Shown piece by piece: positions 25,864-34,185 of a DNA stretch of 45,011 bases. Every line of letters starts with the position of its first letter. Position 1 is the stretch's first letter. The stretch comes from Bacteroidales bacterium (GTDB taxonomy: Bacteria > Bacteroidota > Bacteroidia > Bacteroidales > UBA932), in contig JAGCCX010000077.1 of NCBI GenBank assembly GCA_017651465.1, positions 1 to 45,011 on the forward strand. The letters run 5' to 3'. Below the pieces are notes generated by a model. That model was not told the origin of the DNA, made no database searches, and was given only the letters and a program-made list of their open reading frames with translations. Position numbers and translations under genes: made by a program.

Positions 25864-27287
25864 CGAAAATACTTGTCTTTGAAATTCACCAGATATACTT
25901 TTTCCACCGCACGGGTGAGCGCAGTGTACAGCCACTTGAGGTCCTCTACCGAAAGATAATCCTGCCAGAAGGGATTGTCGATAAACACGCAGGCCCACTG
26001 GCCTCCCTGGGCCTTGTGGCAGGTAACGGCATCGGCATATTTAAGCTGCAGGGCGTTAAAGAACGGATCTTCCCTGACCGCCTCCCAGATGCGTTTCTTG
26101 CTCCCCCGGTCGGCATAATCGGCACTGACCCCCTCGTACAGGGCGTTTTGCTGCTCCCTCGTAAGCGATGCGGACTCGCTGGTCAGCGTATCCAGGCAGA
26201 CTTTCGCCCTCACTTCGCAGCACTCATAGTCGGGAAACTGCAGTAGGGCGTCGGCAAAGCGCAGGCCATAACGGTCCTCGTAGTTCCATATCTTCTGCAA
26301 TACGGCAACGTCGCCGTTCGCAATATAATCCATCTGCTCCGCGTCTTCCACAAACTGATAGCAGTTCTTTACTATCATAAACTTGTCTCCCCTGGCTATT
26401 TCTTCCTCCTTGTAAAGCACCTGCGAGCGTATTCCCAGATTATAGCGTATAGCCCTCTTATTCGACCTGCAAAGCACTATGGTATCATCGTACCCGTAGC
26501 GGTCATAGGCATCCGAAAGGGCGTTCAGAAGCTCTCCGCCTCCGATGCGCTCCACGTCTCCGCCCTCGGAGGCCCTCATATCCAGAGACTCGAACGCCTC
26601 GTCTCCGGATGCGGTTTCAATGCGGCGGCGCAGCCTTGTGGCATTGTCCAGGATTCCGGAATCTCCGGCCTGGCGCACTACCGACGTGAGCGTTGCATAG
26701 CTTACGCCCCCGAATCCGTCCATAAAATCAGGGCTGAGAGCCGGGGAGGCTTCCAGGCCCACCGGCGGGAGCTGGGCGGCATCGCCGAGCAATATCAGGC
26801 GGCAGTCTTCACCCGAACGCACGAAAGTCACAAGGTCAGAGAGCAAGTCGCCGGAGCCGAAGAGAGAATCACTCTGAGCCTGGGAATCGACGCCGATAAG
26901 CGAAGCCTCGTCAACCACGAACAAAGTATGCCTGGCCTTGTTGGGCGCAAGGGAAAACTGCCCGTAGCCGTTGGCGTTGACTGATTTCTGACGATAAATA
27001 TGCTTGTGAACCGTACTTGCGGGGCGCCCGGACATAGACGAGAGCACCTTGGCCGAACGGCCCGTGGGAGCCAGCAGCACAGACTTTATGCCTACCCGCC
27101 GGAGTACGTTAATTACCGCCCCGAGAGCTGTGGTCTTTCCTGTTCCCGCATAACCGTTTATGACGAAGATATCGCCCTCGTCGGTGCACAAGAACTTTGC
27201 TATATCCTTAAAAAGGGCATCCTGACAGGGAGTCGCTTCGACATCAAGGGCCTTCAGGAAGCCCTCGTACAGCTTTCGGGTATCCAT
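25860..27287 (-). CDS. RecD-like superfamily 1 DNA helicase/ATPase
   Basis: A 475-residue protein with Walker A NGYAGTGKTTALG near residue 44, motif Ia LLAPTGRSAKVL, Walker B LFVVDEASLIG, motif III LILLGDAAQLPPVG, and C-terminal UvrD_C-2-like CHKAQGGQWACVFID plus YTALTRAVEKVYLVN. This is the RecD/TraA-type SF1B helicase core without a long N-terminal extension, and no nuclease motif is visible. A role in DNA repair or unwinding is likely, but it is not part of a RecBCD cluster. Its ATG overlaps the trkH stop (TGATG). Confidence 0.87.
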   Translation of the reverse strand: MDTRKLYEGFLKALDVEATPCQDALFKDIAKFLCTDEGDIFVINGYAGTGKTTALGAVINVLRRVGIKSVLLAPTGRSAKVLSSMSGRPASTVHKHIYRQKSVNANGYGQFSLAPNKARHTLFVVDEASLIGVDSQAQSDSLFGSGDLLSDLVTFVRSGEDCRLILLGDAAQLPPVGLEASPALSPDFMDGFGGVSYATLTSVVRQAGDSGILDNATRLRRRIETASGDEAFESLDMRASEGGDVERIGGGELLNALSDAYDRYGYDDTIVLCRSNKRAIRYNLGIRSQVLYKEEEIARGDKFMIVKNCYQFVEDAEQMDYIANGDVAVLQKIWNYEDRYGLRFADALLQFPDYECCEVRAKVCLDTLTSESASLTREQQNALYEGVSADYADRGSKKRIWEAVREDPFFNALQLKYADAVTCHKAQGGQWACVFIDNPFWQDYLSVEDLKWLYTALTRAVEKVYLVNFKDKYFR

Positions 27288-28741
27288 CAGCGGTTACGCT
27301 TGTCGAAAACCATCGCCACCACCGCCAGTACGGGGAAAATTTCGATACGCCCGAGGAACATATCCATCGTGAACACCAGTTTGGCCGCATTGGAAATGCC
27401 GTTGAAGGAGCCCATCGAGCCCATCGAACCAAGGGCGGGACCGACGTTGCTCAGGCTGGTGATAGATGCCCCGAGCGAATTCTGCCAGCCGACACCCAGC
27501 CAGAGGCTCAAGCTTATCGAGACGGCCAGAAGAAGCACATACAGTACCATATAGAGCAGATGAGGCGCGATGTCTTCGTCTTTGAGCACCCTGCCGCCGA
27601 ACTTGATTTCGTTGACGGAGGAGGGATGGAGGATACGCCCGATATGCCTTCCGATAGTCTTGAAGGAGAGCATAATACGGTCCATCTTAATACCTCCTGA
27701 AGTACTGCCGGCGCAAGCGCACACAACTGCCGGCATCATTATCAGCGCGCACATTATACCCGGCCAGGTGCTGTTGTCGATTATGGCGAAGCCCGTGGTG
27801 GTGGAGATGCAGAGCACCTCGAACAAGCCGTTCCAGAGCGAATCACCCCAGGAGCTGCAGTAGCCGTTGACCTTCAGGCATATGCCAAGCAGCAAGGCGA
27901 AGCCCAGCAAGGAGGCCGAATAGTACTTGACCACCGCATTGTTAAGAGGCTTGAGCGAGCGCCTGACGAAGGCCAGGTACAACAGGCCGAAATGCAGCGA
28001 GGAGAGATACATACATATCATCGTAGCCGCTTCGATCCAATGGGAATGGAAGGCGCCGATGGAAGCATTGCGCGTACTGAAGCCACCGGTGGCGGATACG
28101 CTCATCGCGTGACAAAGCGCATCGAAGAAAGGCATCCCGGCAAGCAGGTACAATATGAAAGCAAGGCCGAAAATCGCCAGGTAAACGTACGCAAAAATAT
28201 AAACCGTCCGGTTTGTGCTGACAGAGTACGAACTGCGGGACAAGCTGCCCAGTTCCATATTTGCAAGACGCAGCTTCACCGGGCTGGAATCGGGAATGAT
28301 GAGCAGCAGGAAGACCACGACTCCCAAACCTCCGATAAAATGGGTGCTGCTGCGCCAGAACAGCAGGCTATTGGGCAGGGCTTCGACATTGTCAAGAATG
28401 CTGGATCCGGTGGTGGTAAAGCCCGACACGCTCTCGAACCAGGCGTTGGCGACCGAGAAAGGGCCGCCCCAGAGGGCATACGGGAGCATTCCGAACACGA
28501 AAGAAAGGAGCCACGACAGAGTTATGGTAACGTAACCTTCCTTAAGTGTTATGGCCGAAGGCTTGCGGACAAAGATAAACGGGAAAACGCCCACCGTGAA
28601 GGTGATCATAAAACTGATCATCAGTGCCGTAAAGGCGCTGTCTTTACCGCTCAGCACCGAAGTCAGCACCGAAAGCAGCATAAATAGGGAGCTCACCAGC
28701 AGGGCGAGCCCGACATTACGGCTGATTCCCTTCCAATTCAT
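27287..28741 (-). CDS. trkH: TrkH-family potassium uptake channel subunit
   Basis: A 484-residue polytopic membrane protein with the fourfold pore-loop pattern of Trk/Ktr/HKT channels: SGFTTTGSSI, SVSATGGFST, ISTTTGFAI and the fourth loop ITSLSNVGPALG. It moves K+ into the cell together with a cytosolic RCK protein (TrkA), which is not in this window. Its start lies 26 bp inside the upstream sensor-like gene, so the two are translationally coupled. Confidence 0.9.
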   Translation of the reverse strand: MNWKGISRNVGLALLVSSLFMLLSVLTSVLSGKDSAFTALMISFMITFTVGVFPFIFVRKPSAITLKEGYVTITLSWLLSFVFGMLPYALWGGPFSVANAWFESVSGFTTTGSSILDNVEALPNSLLFWRSSTHFIGGLGVVVFLLLIIPDSSPVKLRLANMELGSLSRSSYSVSTNRTVYIFAYVYLAIFGLAFILYLLAGMPFFDALCHAMSVSATGGFSTRNASIGAFHSHWIEAATMICMYLSSLHFGLLYLAFVRRSLKPLNNAVVKYYSASLLGFALLLGICLKVNGYCSSWGDSLWNGLFEVLCISTTTGFAIIDNSTWPGIMCALIMMPAVVCACAGSTSGGIKMDRIMLSFKTIGRHIGRILHPSSVNEIKFGGRVLKDEDIAPHLLYMVLYVLLLAVSISLSLWLGVGWQNSLGASITSLSNVGPALGSMGSMGSFNGISNAAKLVFTMDMFLGRIEIFPVLAVVAMVFDKRNR

Positions 28742-29531
28742 CAGACACTCTGGATTTCAGATCCTTAAGGCGCTTGCGGAGCTGGAGGTTCTCATTCGAC
28801 AGTTCGGTAATCCCCTCATTGAGCTTTATCAGCTCGTCATCTCCGTCAAAGGTGTAAGTGTATTTTTTGTTGAATGAACGGTAACCCTCAAGGGAACTGA
28901 GCATCTTGTTCAGGGGCGTGACGTAATAGGCAAGGATAAACAGCAGCAGCAGGAACACCAGCAGCAGGCCCACTGCAACGGCGACGATTCCCGGGATAAT
29001 ACTCCTGTAGAAACCGCGCTCGAAAGTCTTGGAGTTCTTTTCGAGGTCGTGGTAAATGGCAGTTTCGAGAGCATCGATATCGTCGCTCAACTGGGCGAAG
29101 CTCGGCTGAAGCCGGTTGAAATACCAGCTGCGGGAATCTATGAAAGGAGAATCCAGCACGTTTTCCAGCTCCAGTGACGTGAGTACATAAGCGGAGCAGG
29201 CATACACCACCGAGTCGGTAAGCGGCTGTATTGCATTGGAGTCCAGCGAGGTACGGAGTGAGTCGCAGTGCGACAGAAAATACTCCTGGTCGAATTGGGG
29301 AATTTCTGCGGCATCATCACCAATTACTGCCAGTATGTCCAGGTTGTATTTATTACTGATATCGGCAAGCTTGTGAGCCGTATTGAGACTGCTGATATCA
29401 TCGGCGATAAGGTCCGATACATAGGTGCTCATCTTGGCATATTCGAGCACGGATATAGTCTCGGATATCAATAATATCACGGCAATAGCACTGAGGCTCA
29501 TAGTCAATTTTGCCCTAATTGACAACGTCAT
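28716..29531 (-). CDS. Two-helix sensor-like membrane protein without kinase domain
   Basis: A 271-residue protein not matched to a named family. It has an N-terminal membrane helix (about 8-27), an extracytoplasmic helical domain of about 150 residues that resembles four-helix-bundle ligand sensors, a second membrane helix (LLLVFLLLLFILAYYV), a short HAMP-like stretch (TPLNKMLSSLEGY) and a C-terminal coiled coil (LSNENLQLRKRLKDLKSRV). No histidine-kinase, cyclase or MCP signalling domain follows. It precedes and overlaps trkH by 26 bp, so it may sense conditions for K+ uptake or help assemble the channel. That role is inference. The start MTLSIRAKL was chosen for its membrane helix. Confidence 0.7.
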   Translation of the reverse strand: MTLSIRAKLTMSLSAIAVILLISETISVLEYAKMSTYVSDLIADDISSLNTAHKLADISNKYNLDILAVIGDDAAEIPQFDQEYFLSHCDSLRTSLDSNAIQPLTDSVVYACSAYVLTSLELENVLDSPFIDSRSWYFNRLQPSFAQLSDDIDALETAIYHDLEKNSKTFERGFYRSIIPGIVAVAVGLLLVFLLLLFILAYYVTPLNKMLSSLEGYRSFNKKYTYTFDGDDELIKLNEGITELSNENLQLRKRLKDLKSRVSDELEGNQP

Positions 29532-29556
29532 TTTAAAATTTTTTACAAAATCTGTA

Positions 29557-29564
29557 CAAATATA
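29557..29564 (-). promoter_or_regulatory. Putative -7 box for the sensor-like/trkH genes
   Basis: TATATTTG on the minus strand, 25 nt before the sensor-like ATG, matches the Bacteroidota TAnnTTTG -7 box. The -33 region is weak. It lies in the 71-bp divergent gap with the ROK gene. Confidence 0.5.
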
Positions 29565-29576
29565 GGAAATAATTGA

Positions 29577-29584
29577 TATTTTTG
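29577..29584 (+). promoter_or_regulatory. Putative -7 box for the ROK regulator gene
   Basis: TATTTTTG on the plus strand ends 18 nt before the ROK start and matches TAnnTTTG. No good -33 TTG at the usual spacing. The two divergent -7 boxes are 12 bp apart, so the two promoters probably interfere or are co-regulated. Confidence 0.5.
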
Positions 29585-29602
29585 CATAAGAACCACGACG
29601 CA

Positions 29603-30802
29603 ATGACCAATACATTCCTCAACGACGATACCTCGAAGAGTGCGTTAGCCAAACGGGAAATACTTCGTTTGTGCATAACACACGAGGAATCCAGCATTTC
29701 ATTTTTCAGCAAAACGCTGGGGATTAGCGTCCCCACCGTTACCAAGCTGATAAGTGAGCTCAAAGAAGACGGTTTCATTCTGGACGAGGGCAAGATCGGT
29801 ACTTCCGGCGGGCGCAGGCCCAGTATCTTCGGTCTCAATCCAAATGCCGGCTATTTTGTTGGAATCGACGTTGCAAGGCACCACTTCCACATTGCCATTA
29901 CCGACTTCAAGGGCAATATGCTCAAGTATATCGAGGACATCGAGTTCGTGCTTGAGTCCAACTCCGGTTCTTTCCGCCAGATGTGCAGGATGGTTCAGGA
30001 CAACGTCGTAGCCGCCGGCATCCCCTGGATCAAGGTGCTTGCCGCCGGCGTGAGCCTGTCCGGACGCGTCAATCCCGAACAGGGCTATTCACTGACCTAC
30101 TTCGTCAGCGACGACCTTCCGCTCAAAGACCTCTTCCAGAGGGAGTTGAATGTTCCTGTCAGCATCGAGAACGACTCCCGGGCCCTCACCTACGGAGAGT
30201 ATATGTACCTGGGCAAGAATGCCAATAAGGATATGATCGCCATCAACCTCAGCTGGGGTCTGGGTATGGGTATGATACTGGACGGTCACCTGTATTACGG
30301 CAAGTCCGGCTTCTCGGGTGAGATCGGCCACTTCCCTCTCCTGGACAACAACATTATGTGCCGCTGCGGCAAGATAGGCTGCCTCGAAACTGGAGCGTCC
30401 GGCTCCGCGCTGCGGCGTATCATAGTTGAGAAGCTGAAGTCGGGCAGGCGTTCTTCACTGTCCAAAATCTACAAAGAGAATGGCAATCTCGACCTGTCGG
30501 AGATACTCCAGGCGGTTCAGGACGGCGACGTGCTCGCTATCGAGTGCATCGGAGAGATAGGCGAAATGCTCGGAAGGGGCATAGCCGGCGTCATCAACAT
30601 CTTCAACCCCGGCCTGGTGATAATCGGCGGGCGGCTCATAGTAGGCAAAGACCACCTTCTTCTGCCGGTGCGTACGGTGGTCAACAAGTATTCAATGGCC
30701 AGGGTAGCGTCGGACACCAAAATCCGCCTTTCCACACTCGGACGCAAAGCTACGGTCCTCGGAGACTGCCTGCTTGCCCGAAAGAAACTGCTCGGTATCT
30801 AG
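29603..30802 (+). CDS. ROK-family transcriptional regulator
   Basis: A 399-residue protein with an N-terminal winged HTH (EILRLCITHEESSISFFSKTLGISVPTVTKLISEL) and a C-terminal ROK domain with the zinc motif CRCGKIGCLE and the His in GEIGHFPL. The ATP phosphate-binding motif of ROK kinases (DxGGT) is replaced by DVARHHF, and the GTGIG loop reads SWGLGMG, so it is probably a sugar-responsive repressor or activator rather than a kinase. The start MTNTFLND was chosen over an ATG ten codons upstream because it follows the -7 box at a sensible distance. It ends overlapping the convergent rmlB gene by 4 bp. Confidence 0.88.
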   Translation: MTNTFLNDDTSKSALAKREILRLCITHEESSISFFSKTLGISVPTVTKLISELKEDGFILDEGKIGTSGGRRPSIFGLNPNAGYFVGIDVARHHFHIAITDFKGNMLKYIEDIEFVLESNSGSFRQMCRMVQDNVVAAGIPWIKVLAAGVSLSGRVNPEQGYSLTYFVSDDLPLKDLFQRELNVPVSIENDSRALTYGEYMYLGKNANKDMIAINLSWGLGMGMILDGHLYYGKSGFSGEIGHFPLLDNNIMCRCGKIGCLETGASGSALRRIIVEKLKSGRRSSLSKIYKENGNLDLSEILQAVQDGDVLAIECIGEIGEMLGRGIAGVINIFNPGLVIIGGRLIVGKDHLLLPVRTVVNKYSMARVASDTKIRLSTLGRKATVLGDCLLARKKLLGI

Positions 30803-31932
30803 CGCCCTTTGTACATCTCGTCGTAGTACTTCTGGTAATCGCCGGAAGTGACGTTGTCCATCCACTCCTGATTGTCCAGATACCAGCGGACTGTCTTTTC
30901 TATGCCCTCCTCGAACTGAAGCGACGGCTCCCAGCCGAGTTCCTTCTGGAGCTTGCGGCTGTCGATGGCGTAACGAAGGTCGTGCCCCGCCCTGTCGGTA
31001 ACGAAGGTAATCAGGTCAATGTCAGCGCCTTCGGGACGTCCGAGGAGACGGTCGACGGTATTGATGAGCACCTTAATGACATCTATGTTCTTCCACTCGT
31101 TGAATCCGCCTATATTGTAAGTCTCGGCCACCTTGCCCTTATGGAAGATCACATCTATGGCACGGGCGTGGTCTTCTACGTACAGCCAGTCGCGCACGTT
31201 CTCGCCCTTACCGTACACCGGCAGCGGTTTACGATGACGGATATTATTGATAAACAAGGGGATAAGCTTCTCGGGGAACTGATAGGGGCCGTAATTGTTG
31301 GAACAGTTGGTCACTATAGTCGGTAAACCGTAGGTATCGTGGAAAGCGCGCACGAAATGGTCGCTGGAAGCTTTGGCCGCGCTGTAGGGGCTGTGCGGCT
31401 GATACTTCATATCTTCGGTAAAGAATACTTCGCCGTATGCAAGGTGGTGGTCGCTGGATGCCCTGGTGCTGAACGGAGGCTTCACTCCTTCGGGATGGGT
31501 CATCTCGAGAGCGCCGTAAACCTCGTCGGTGGAAATATGGTAAAAGCGCTTGCCCTCATATTTCTCGGGCAGGCTCTCCCACCAGAGGCGGGCGGCCTGA
31601 AGCATACTCAGCGTACCAAGCACATTGGTCTTGGCAAAAGTAAACGGATCCTTGATACTGCGGTCCACGTGGCTTTCTGCAGCCAGGTGGATAACTCCGT
31701 CCACTTTCTCCTCCTGCATAAGTGCCAGGACGGAATCAAAATCGCAGATATCCATCTTGACAAAGCGGAAATTGGGCTTGTCCTCGATATCCTTGAGATT
31801 GGCGAGGTTCCCGGCATAAGTCAGACTGTCAAGGCACAGGATGCGATATTCGGGATACTTGTTTACAAACAGGCGCACCACGTGACTGCCTATGAATCCG
31901 GCACCGCCGGTTATGATTATGCTTCTTTTCAT
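30799..31932 (-). CDS. rfbB: dTDP-glucose 4,6-dehydratase
   Basis: A 377-residue short-chain dehydrogenase/reductase that converts dTDP-glucose to dTDP-4-keto-6-deoxyglucose. The NAD-binding GGAGFIGS is at residues 9-16. Catalytic text includes HISTDEVYG and the YSAAK Tyr/Lys pair, with NCSNNYGPYQFPEKLIP as a family marker. The start [10 protein letters not shown] overlaps the rfbA stop by one base (TAATG); the frame runs 30 codons further upstream but without homology. It is the last gene of the export operon, and its stop overlaps the ROK gene. Confidence 0.94.
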   Translation of the reverse strand: MKRSIIITGGAGFIGSHVVRLFVNKYPEYRILCLDSLTYAGNLANLKDIEDKPNFRFVKMDICDFDSVLALMQEEKVDGVIHLAAESHVDRSIKDPFTFAKTNVLGTLSMLQAARLWWESLPEKYEGKRFYHISTDEVYGALEMTHPEGVKPPFSTRASSDHHLAYGEVFFTEDMKYQPHSPYSAAKASSDHFVRAFHDTYGLPTIVTNCSNNYGPYQFPEKLIPLFINNIRHRKPLPVYGKGENVRDWLYVEDHARAIDVIFHKGKVAETYNIGGFNEWKNIDVIKVLINTVDRLLGRPEGADIDLITFVTDRAGHDLRYAIDSRKLQKELGWEPSLQFEEGIEKTVRWYLDNQEWMDNVTSGDYQKYYDEMYKGR

Positions 31933-32807
31933 TATTCTTCGATAAGCTTCAAAAGATACTGTCCATACTGATTCTTGGCCATAGGCGCTGCAATCTCGCG
32001 CAGGCGCCCGGCGTCTATCCATCCCTTGCGGAAAGCGATGTCCTCAAGGCAAGCGATCTTGAGCCCCTGGCGCTTTTCAATCACTTCAACAAAGGTGCTG
32101 GCGTCGCTGAGCGAATCAAACGTGCCGGTGTCAAGCCACGCGAAACCACGGCCCAGCGTCTGCACCTTGAGCTCCCCTGCCTTCAGGAATTCCTGGTTTA
32201 CGGTGGTTATTTCAAGCTCTCCACGGGCTGAGGGCTTGATATGGGAGGCTACGTCAACCACCTTGTTCGGATAGAAATAAAGGCCTACTACGGCGTAATT
32301 CGATTTGGGCTGGGAGGGCTTTTCCTCTATGCTCAGGCAACAGCCGTCGGCGTCAAACTCGGCCACCCCGTAACGCTCGGGATCTTTTACCCAGTAACCG
32401 AATACTGTGGCCATAGAGTCCTCTTCGGCGGAGCGTACAGCCTCGAGGAGCTTGGGCGTAAAAGCATCACCGTAAAAGATATTGTCGCCCAAAACCAGGC
32501 AGGCGCAGTCGTCACCAATAAAGTCCTTGCCTATGATAAAGGCCTGCGCGAGGCCGTCGGGAGAAGGCTGCTCGGCATACTCGAAATGAACGCCGTAGTC
32601 CGACCCGTCACCCAGCAGGCGCCTGAAACCGGGAAGGTCCTGGGGTGTGGAAATGATGAGTATGTCCCGTATCCCGGCAAGCATCAGTACGCTCACAGGA
32701 TAATACACCATAGGCTTGTCGTAAATCGGAAGCAACTGCTTGCTAACGCCCTTGGTGATGGGATAGAGGCGGGTTCCTGAGCCGCCGGCAAGAACTATTC
32801 CTTTCAT
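31932..32807 (-). CDS. rfbA: Glucose-1-phosphate thymidylyltransferase
   Basis: A 291-residue nucleotidyltransferase that makes dTDP-glucose from dTTP and glucose-1-phosphate. The signature [13 protein letters not shown] starts at residue 6, followed by [26 protein letters not shown] and the C-terminal [10 protein letters not shown]. Length and motifs match RmlA. It overlaps rfbD by 4 bp and rfbB by 1 bp, a tightly coupled trio. Confidence 0.94.
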   Translation of the reverse strand: MKGIVLAGGSGTRLYPITKGVSKQLLPIYDKPMVYYPVSVLMLAGIRDILIISTPQDLPGFRRLLGDGSDYGVHFEYAEQPSPDGLAQAFIIGKDFIGDDCACLVLGDNIFYGDAFTPKLLEAVRSAEEDSMATVFGYWVKDPERYGVAEFDADGCCLSIEEKPSQPKSNYAVVGLYFYPNKVVDVASHIKPSARGELEITTVNQEFLKAGELKVQTLGRGFAWLDTGTFDSLSDASTFVEVIEKRQGLKIACLEDIAFRKGWIDAGRLREIAAPMAKNQYGQYLLKLIEE

Positions 32808-33670
32808 ATTAACTGCATATTTTCAAGACATTTCTGCAGACTGTCCATCCAATACGGAACATCGACGCCGAAAGTCTCCTTGATTTTTGTTTTGTCCAAT
32901 ACTGAGTAAGCGGGGCGTATAACCTTGGAAGGGAATTCCCCGGAGTGGCAGGGCTTGACGGAGCACTGATTATGACCGGAAAGGCGGGCGATGGCACAGG
33001 CGAAGTCGTACCAACTGCACACTCCCTCGTTGGAGTAATTGTATATGCCGCTGCGGCCTTCCCACAGACGTCCCTCGATAATTGTAAAAATCGCTTTAGC
33101 AAGGTCGAGGGCATAGGTCGGGGTACCCACCTGATCGAACACTACGTTAACCGAAGGGCGCGACCCAGTCAGCGACAGCATAGTCTTCAAGAAATTGCGT
33201 CCGAATTCGCTGTAAAGCCAGGCGGTACGGATAATCAGATACTTGCATCCGGAAGAGAGGACCGCCTGCTCACCGTGAAGCTTGGTGAGCCCGTAGACTC
33301 CTGTGGGAGTGCCGCTCATATCCTCCCTGCAGGGGGTGTTGTAAAGCTCTGTTCCGAACACATAGTCGGTGCTGATGTGGACCAGAAGCCCGCCGCGACG
33401 GGCCATTGCACGGGCAAGATTGCCCACGGCCGCGGCATTCAGTTTTTCGGCAAAGTCGGGATTGTCTTCAGCGGCCTCCACGTTAGTGAAAGCGGCGCAA
33501 TTGATGATGACGTCAACGTCCTCACCCGCAACCATCGCTTCCACGGCATCGACGGAGCAGATGTCAAGCTCCTCCACGTCGGTGAAGATGTAACGGTCGG
33601 AAGAAGATCCCGCCACAATGCGGATCTCCGACCCCAGCTGTCCGTTTGCTCCTGTAACCAGAACAGTCAT
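32804..33670 (-). CDS. rfbD: dTDP-4-dehydrorhamnose reductase
   Basis: A 288-residue SDR enzyme, the last step of dTDP-L-rhamnose synthesis. Evidence: the [12 protein letters not shown](P)-binding motif near the N-terminus, HISTDYVFG, and the catalytic [10 protein letters not shown] Tyr/Lys pair. It is placed before rfbA and rfbB. The 3,5-epimerase RfbC that supplies its substrate is not encoded anywhere in the window. It overlaps the UpxY-like gene by 4 bp. Confidence 0.92.
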   Translation of the reverse strand: MTVLVTGANGQLGSEIRIVAGSSSDRYIFTDVEELDICSVDAVEAMVAGEDVDVIINCAAFTNVEAAEDNPDFAEKLNAAAVGNLARAMARRGGLLVHISTDYVFGTELYNTPCREDMSGTPTGVYGLTKLHGEQAVLSSGCKYLIIRTAWLYSEFGRNFLKTMLSLTGSRPSVNVVFDQVGTPTYALDLAKAIFTIIEGRLWEGRSGIYNYSNEGVCSWYDFACAIARLSGHNQCSVKPCHSGEFPSKVIRPAYSVLDKTKIKETFGVDVPYWMDSLQKCLENMQLI

Positions 33671-34185
33671 ATCTTTTCTACTGTTTGTATATCCAAATCC
33701 ATTGTAGCCGTTCCAAGGGCTCCGAGCCTAACGGCCAGGCACCGCCCCGAAGCAACGCTTACCAACTCACATTCAAGGCCTGTAAGCGGGCCGTCCATAA
33801 CCCTGACCCGGTCGCCCGGAGAGAGAGATTCACCGCTGAGCCTCACGGGTGAGGGGCCGTCCTGGACCATCCTGCGGAAGGTCTCCATCTCCTCATCCCT
33901 TACCACCGCAGCCTTGCCTTCCGAAGGGAGGAAACGCCAGATGCGCTGCTCCCGAAGCAGTATCTCCACCCTGTCCTTGTCGGTGCACCGGACAAAAATA
34001 AAGCGCGGCAGCACCAGACATTCAACTACCTTGCGCCTGTCGCTCCATTTGTGGATTTCCCTCCGCAGGGGTAGATAATGCTCCACACCCATCCGCGAAA
34101 GGCTCTCCGAGACCTTCTTTTCCTGGCAGCTGCGCACGCAGCCTACGTACCAGTGCCGGGAGGAGGCGGAGCTACTTGGGGTCAT
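33667..34185 (-). CDS. UpxY-like NusG-family transcription antiterminator
   Basis: A 172-residue NusG paralogue. The NusG N-terminal domain is visible in RHWYVGCVRSCQEKKV, YLPLRREIHKW and LVLPRFIFVRCTDKD, and the KOW region in LSPGDRVRVMDGPLTG. In Bacteroides, UpxY proteins bind RNA polymerase and prevent early termination in their own capsule operon; the same job is inferred here. Unlike the classic case it is the fourth gene of the operon rather than the first. It overlaps the CapD-like gene by 14 bp and rfbD by 4 bp. Confidence 0.87.
   Translation of the reverse strand: MTPSSSASSRHWYVGCVRSCQEKKVSESLSRMGVEHYLPLRREIHKWSDRRKVVECLVLPRFIFVRCTDKDRVEILLREQRIWRFLPSEGKAAVVRDEEMETFRRMVQDGPSPVRLSGESLSPGDRVRVMDGPLTGLECELVSVASGRCLAVRLGALGTATMDLDIQTVEKI

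Noticed and set aside
28716-29531. Truncated histidine kinase pseudogene
   Set aside because: The frame is intact with a proper coiled-coil end and a tight overlap with trkH. No remnant of a kinase domain follows, so there is no evidence of decay.
33667-34185. Housekeeping NusG
   Set aside because: The gene lies in a polysaccharide operon and not beside secE and ribosomal protein genes, as housekeeping nusG normally does. UpxY-like is the better call.
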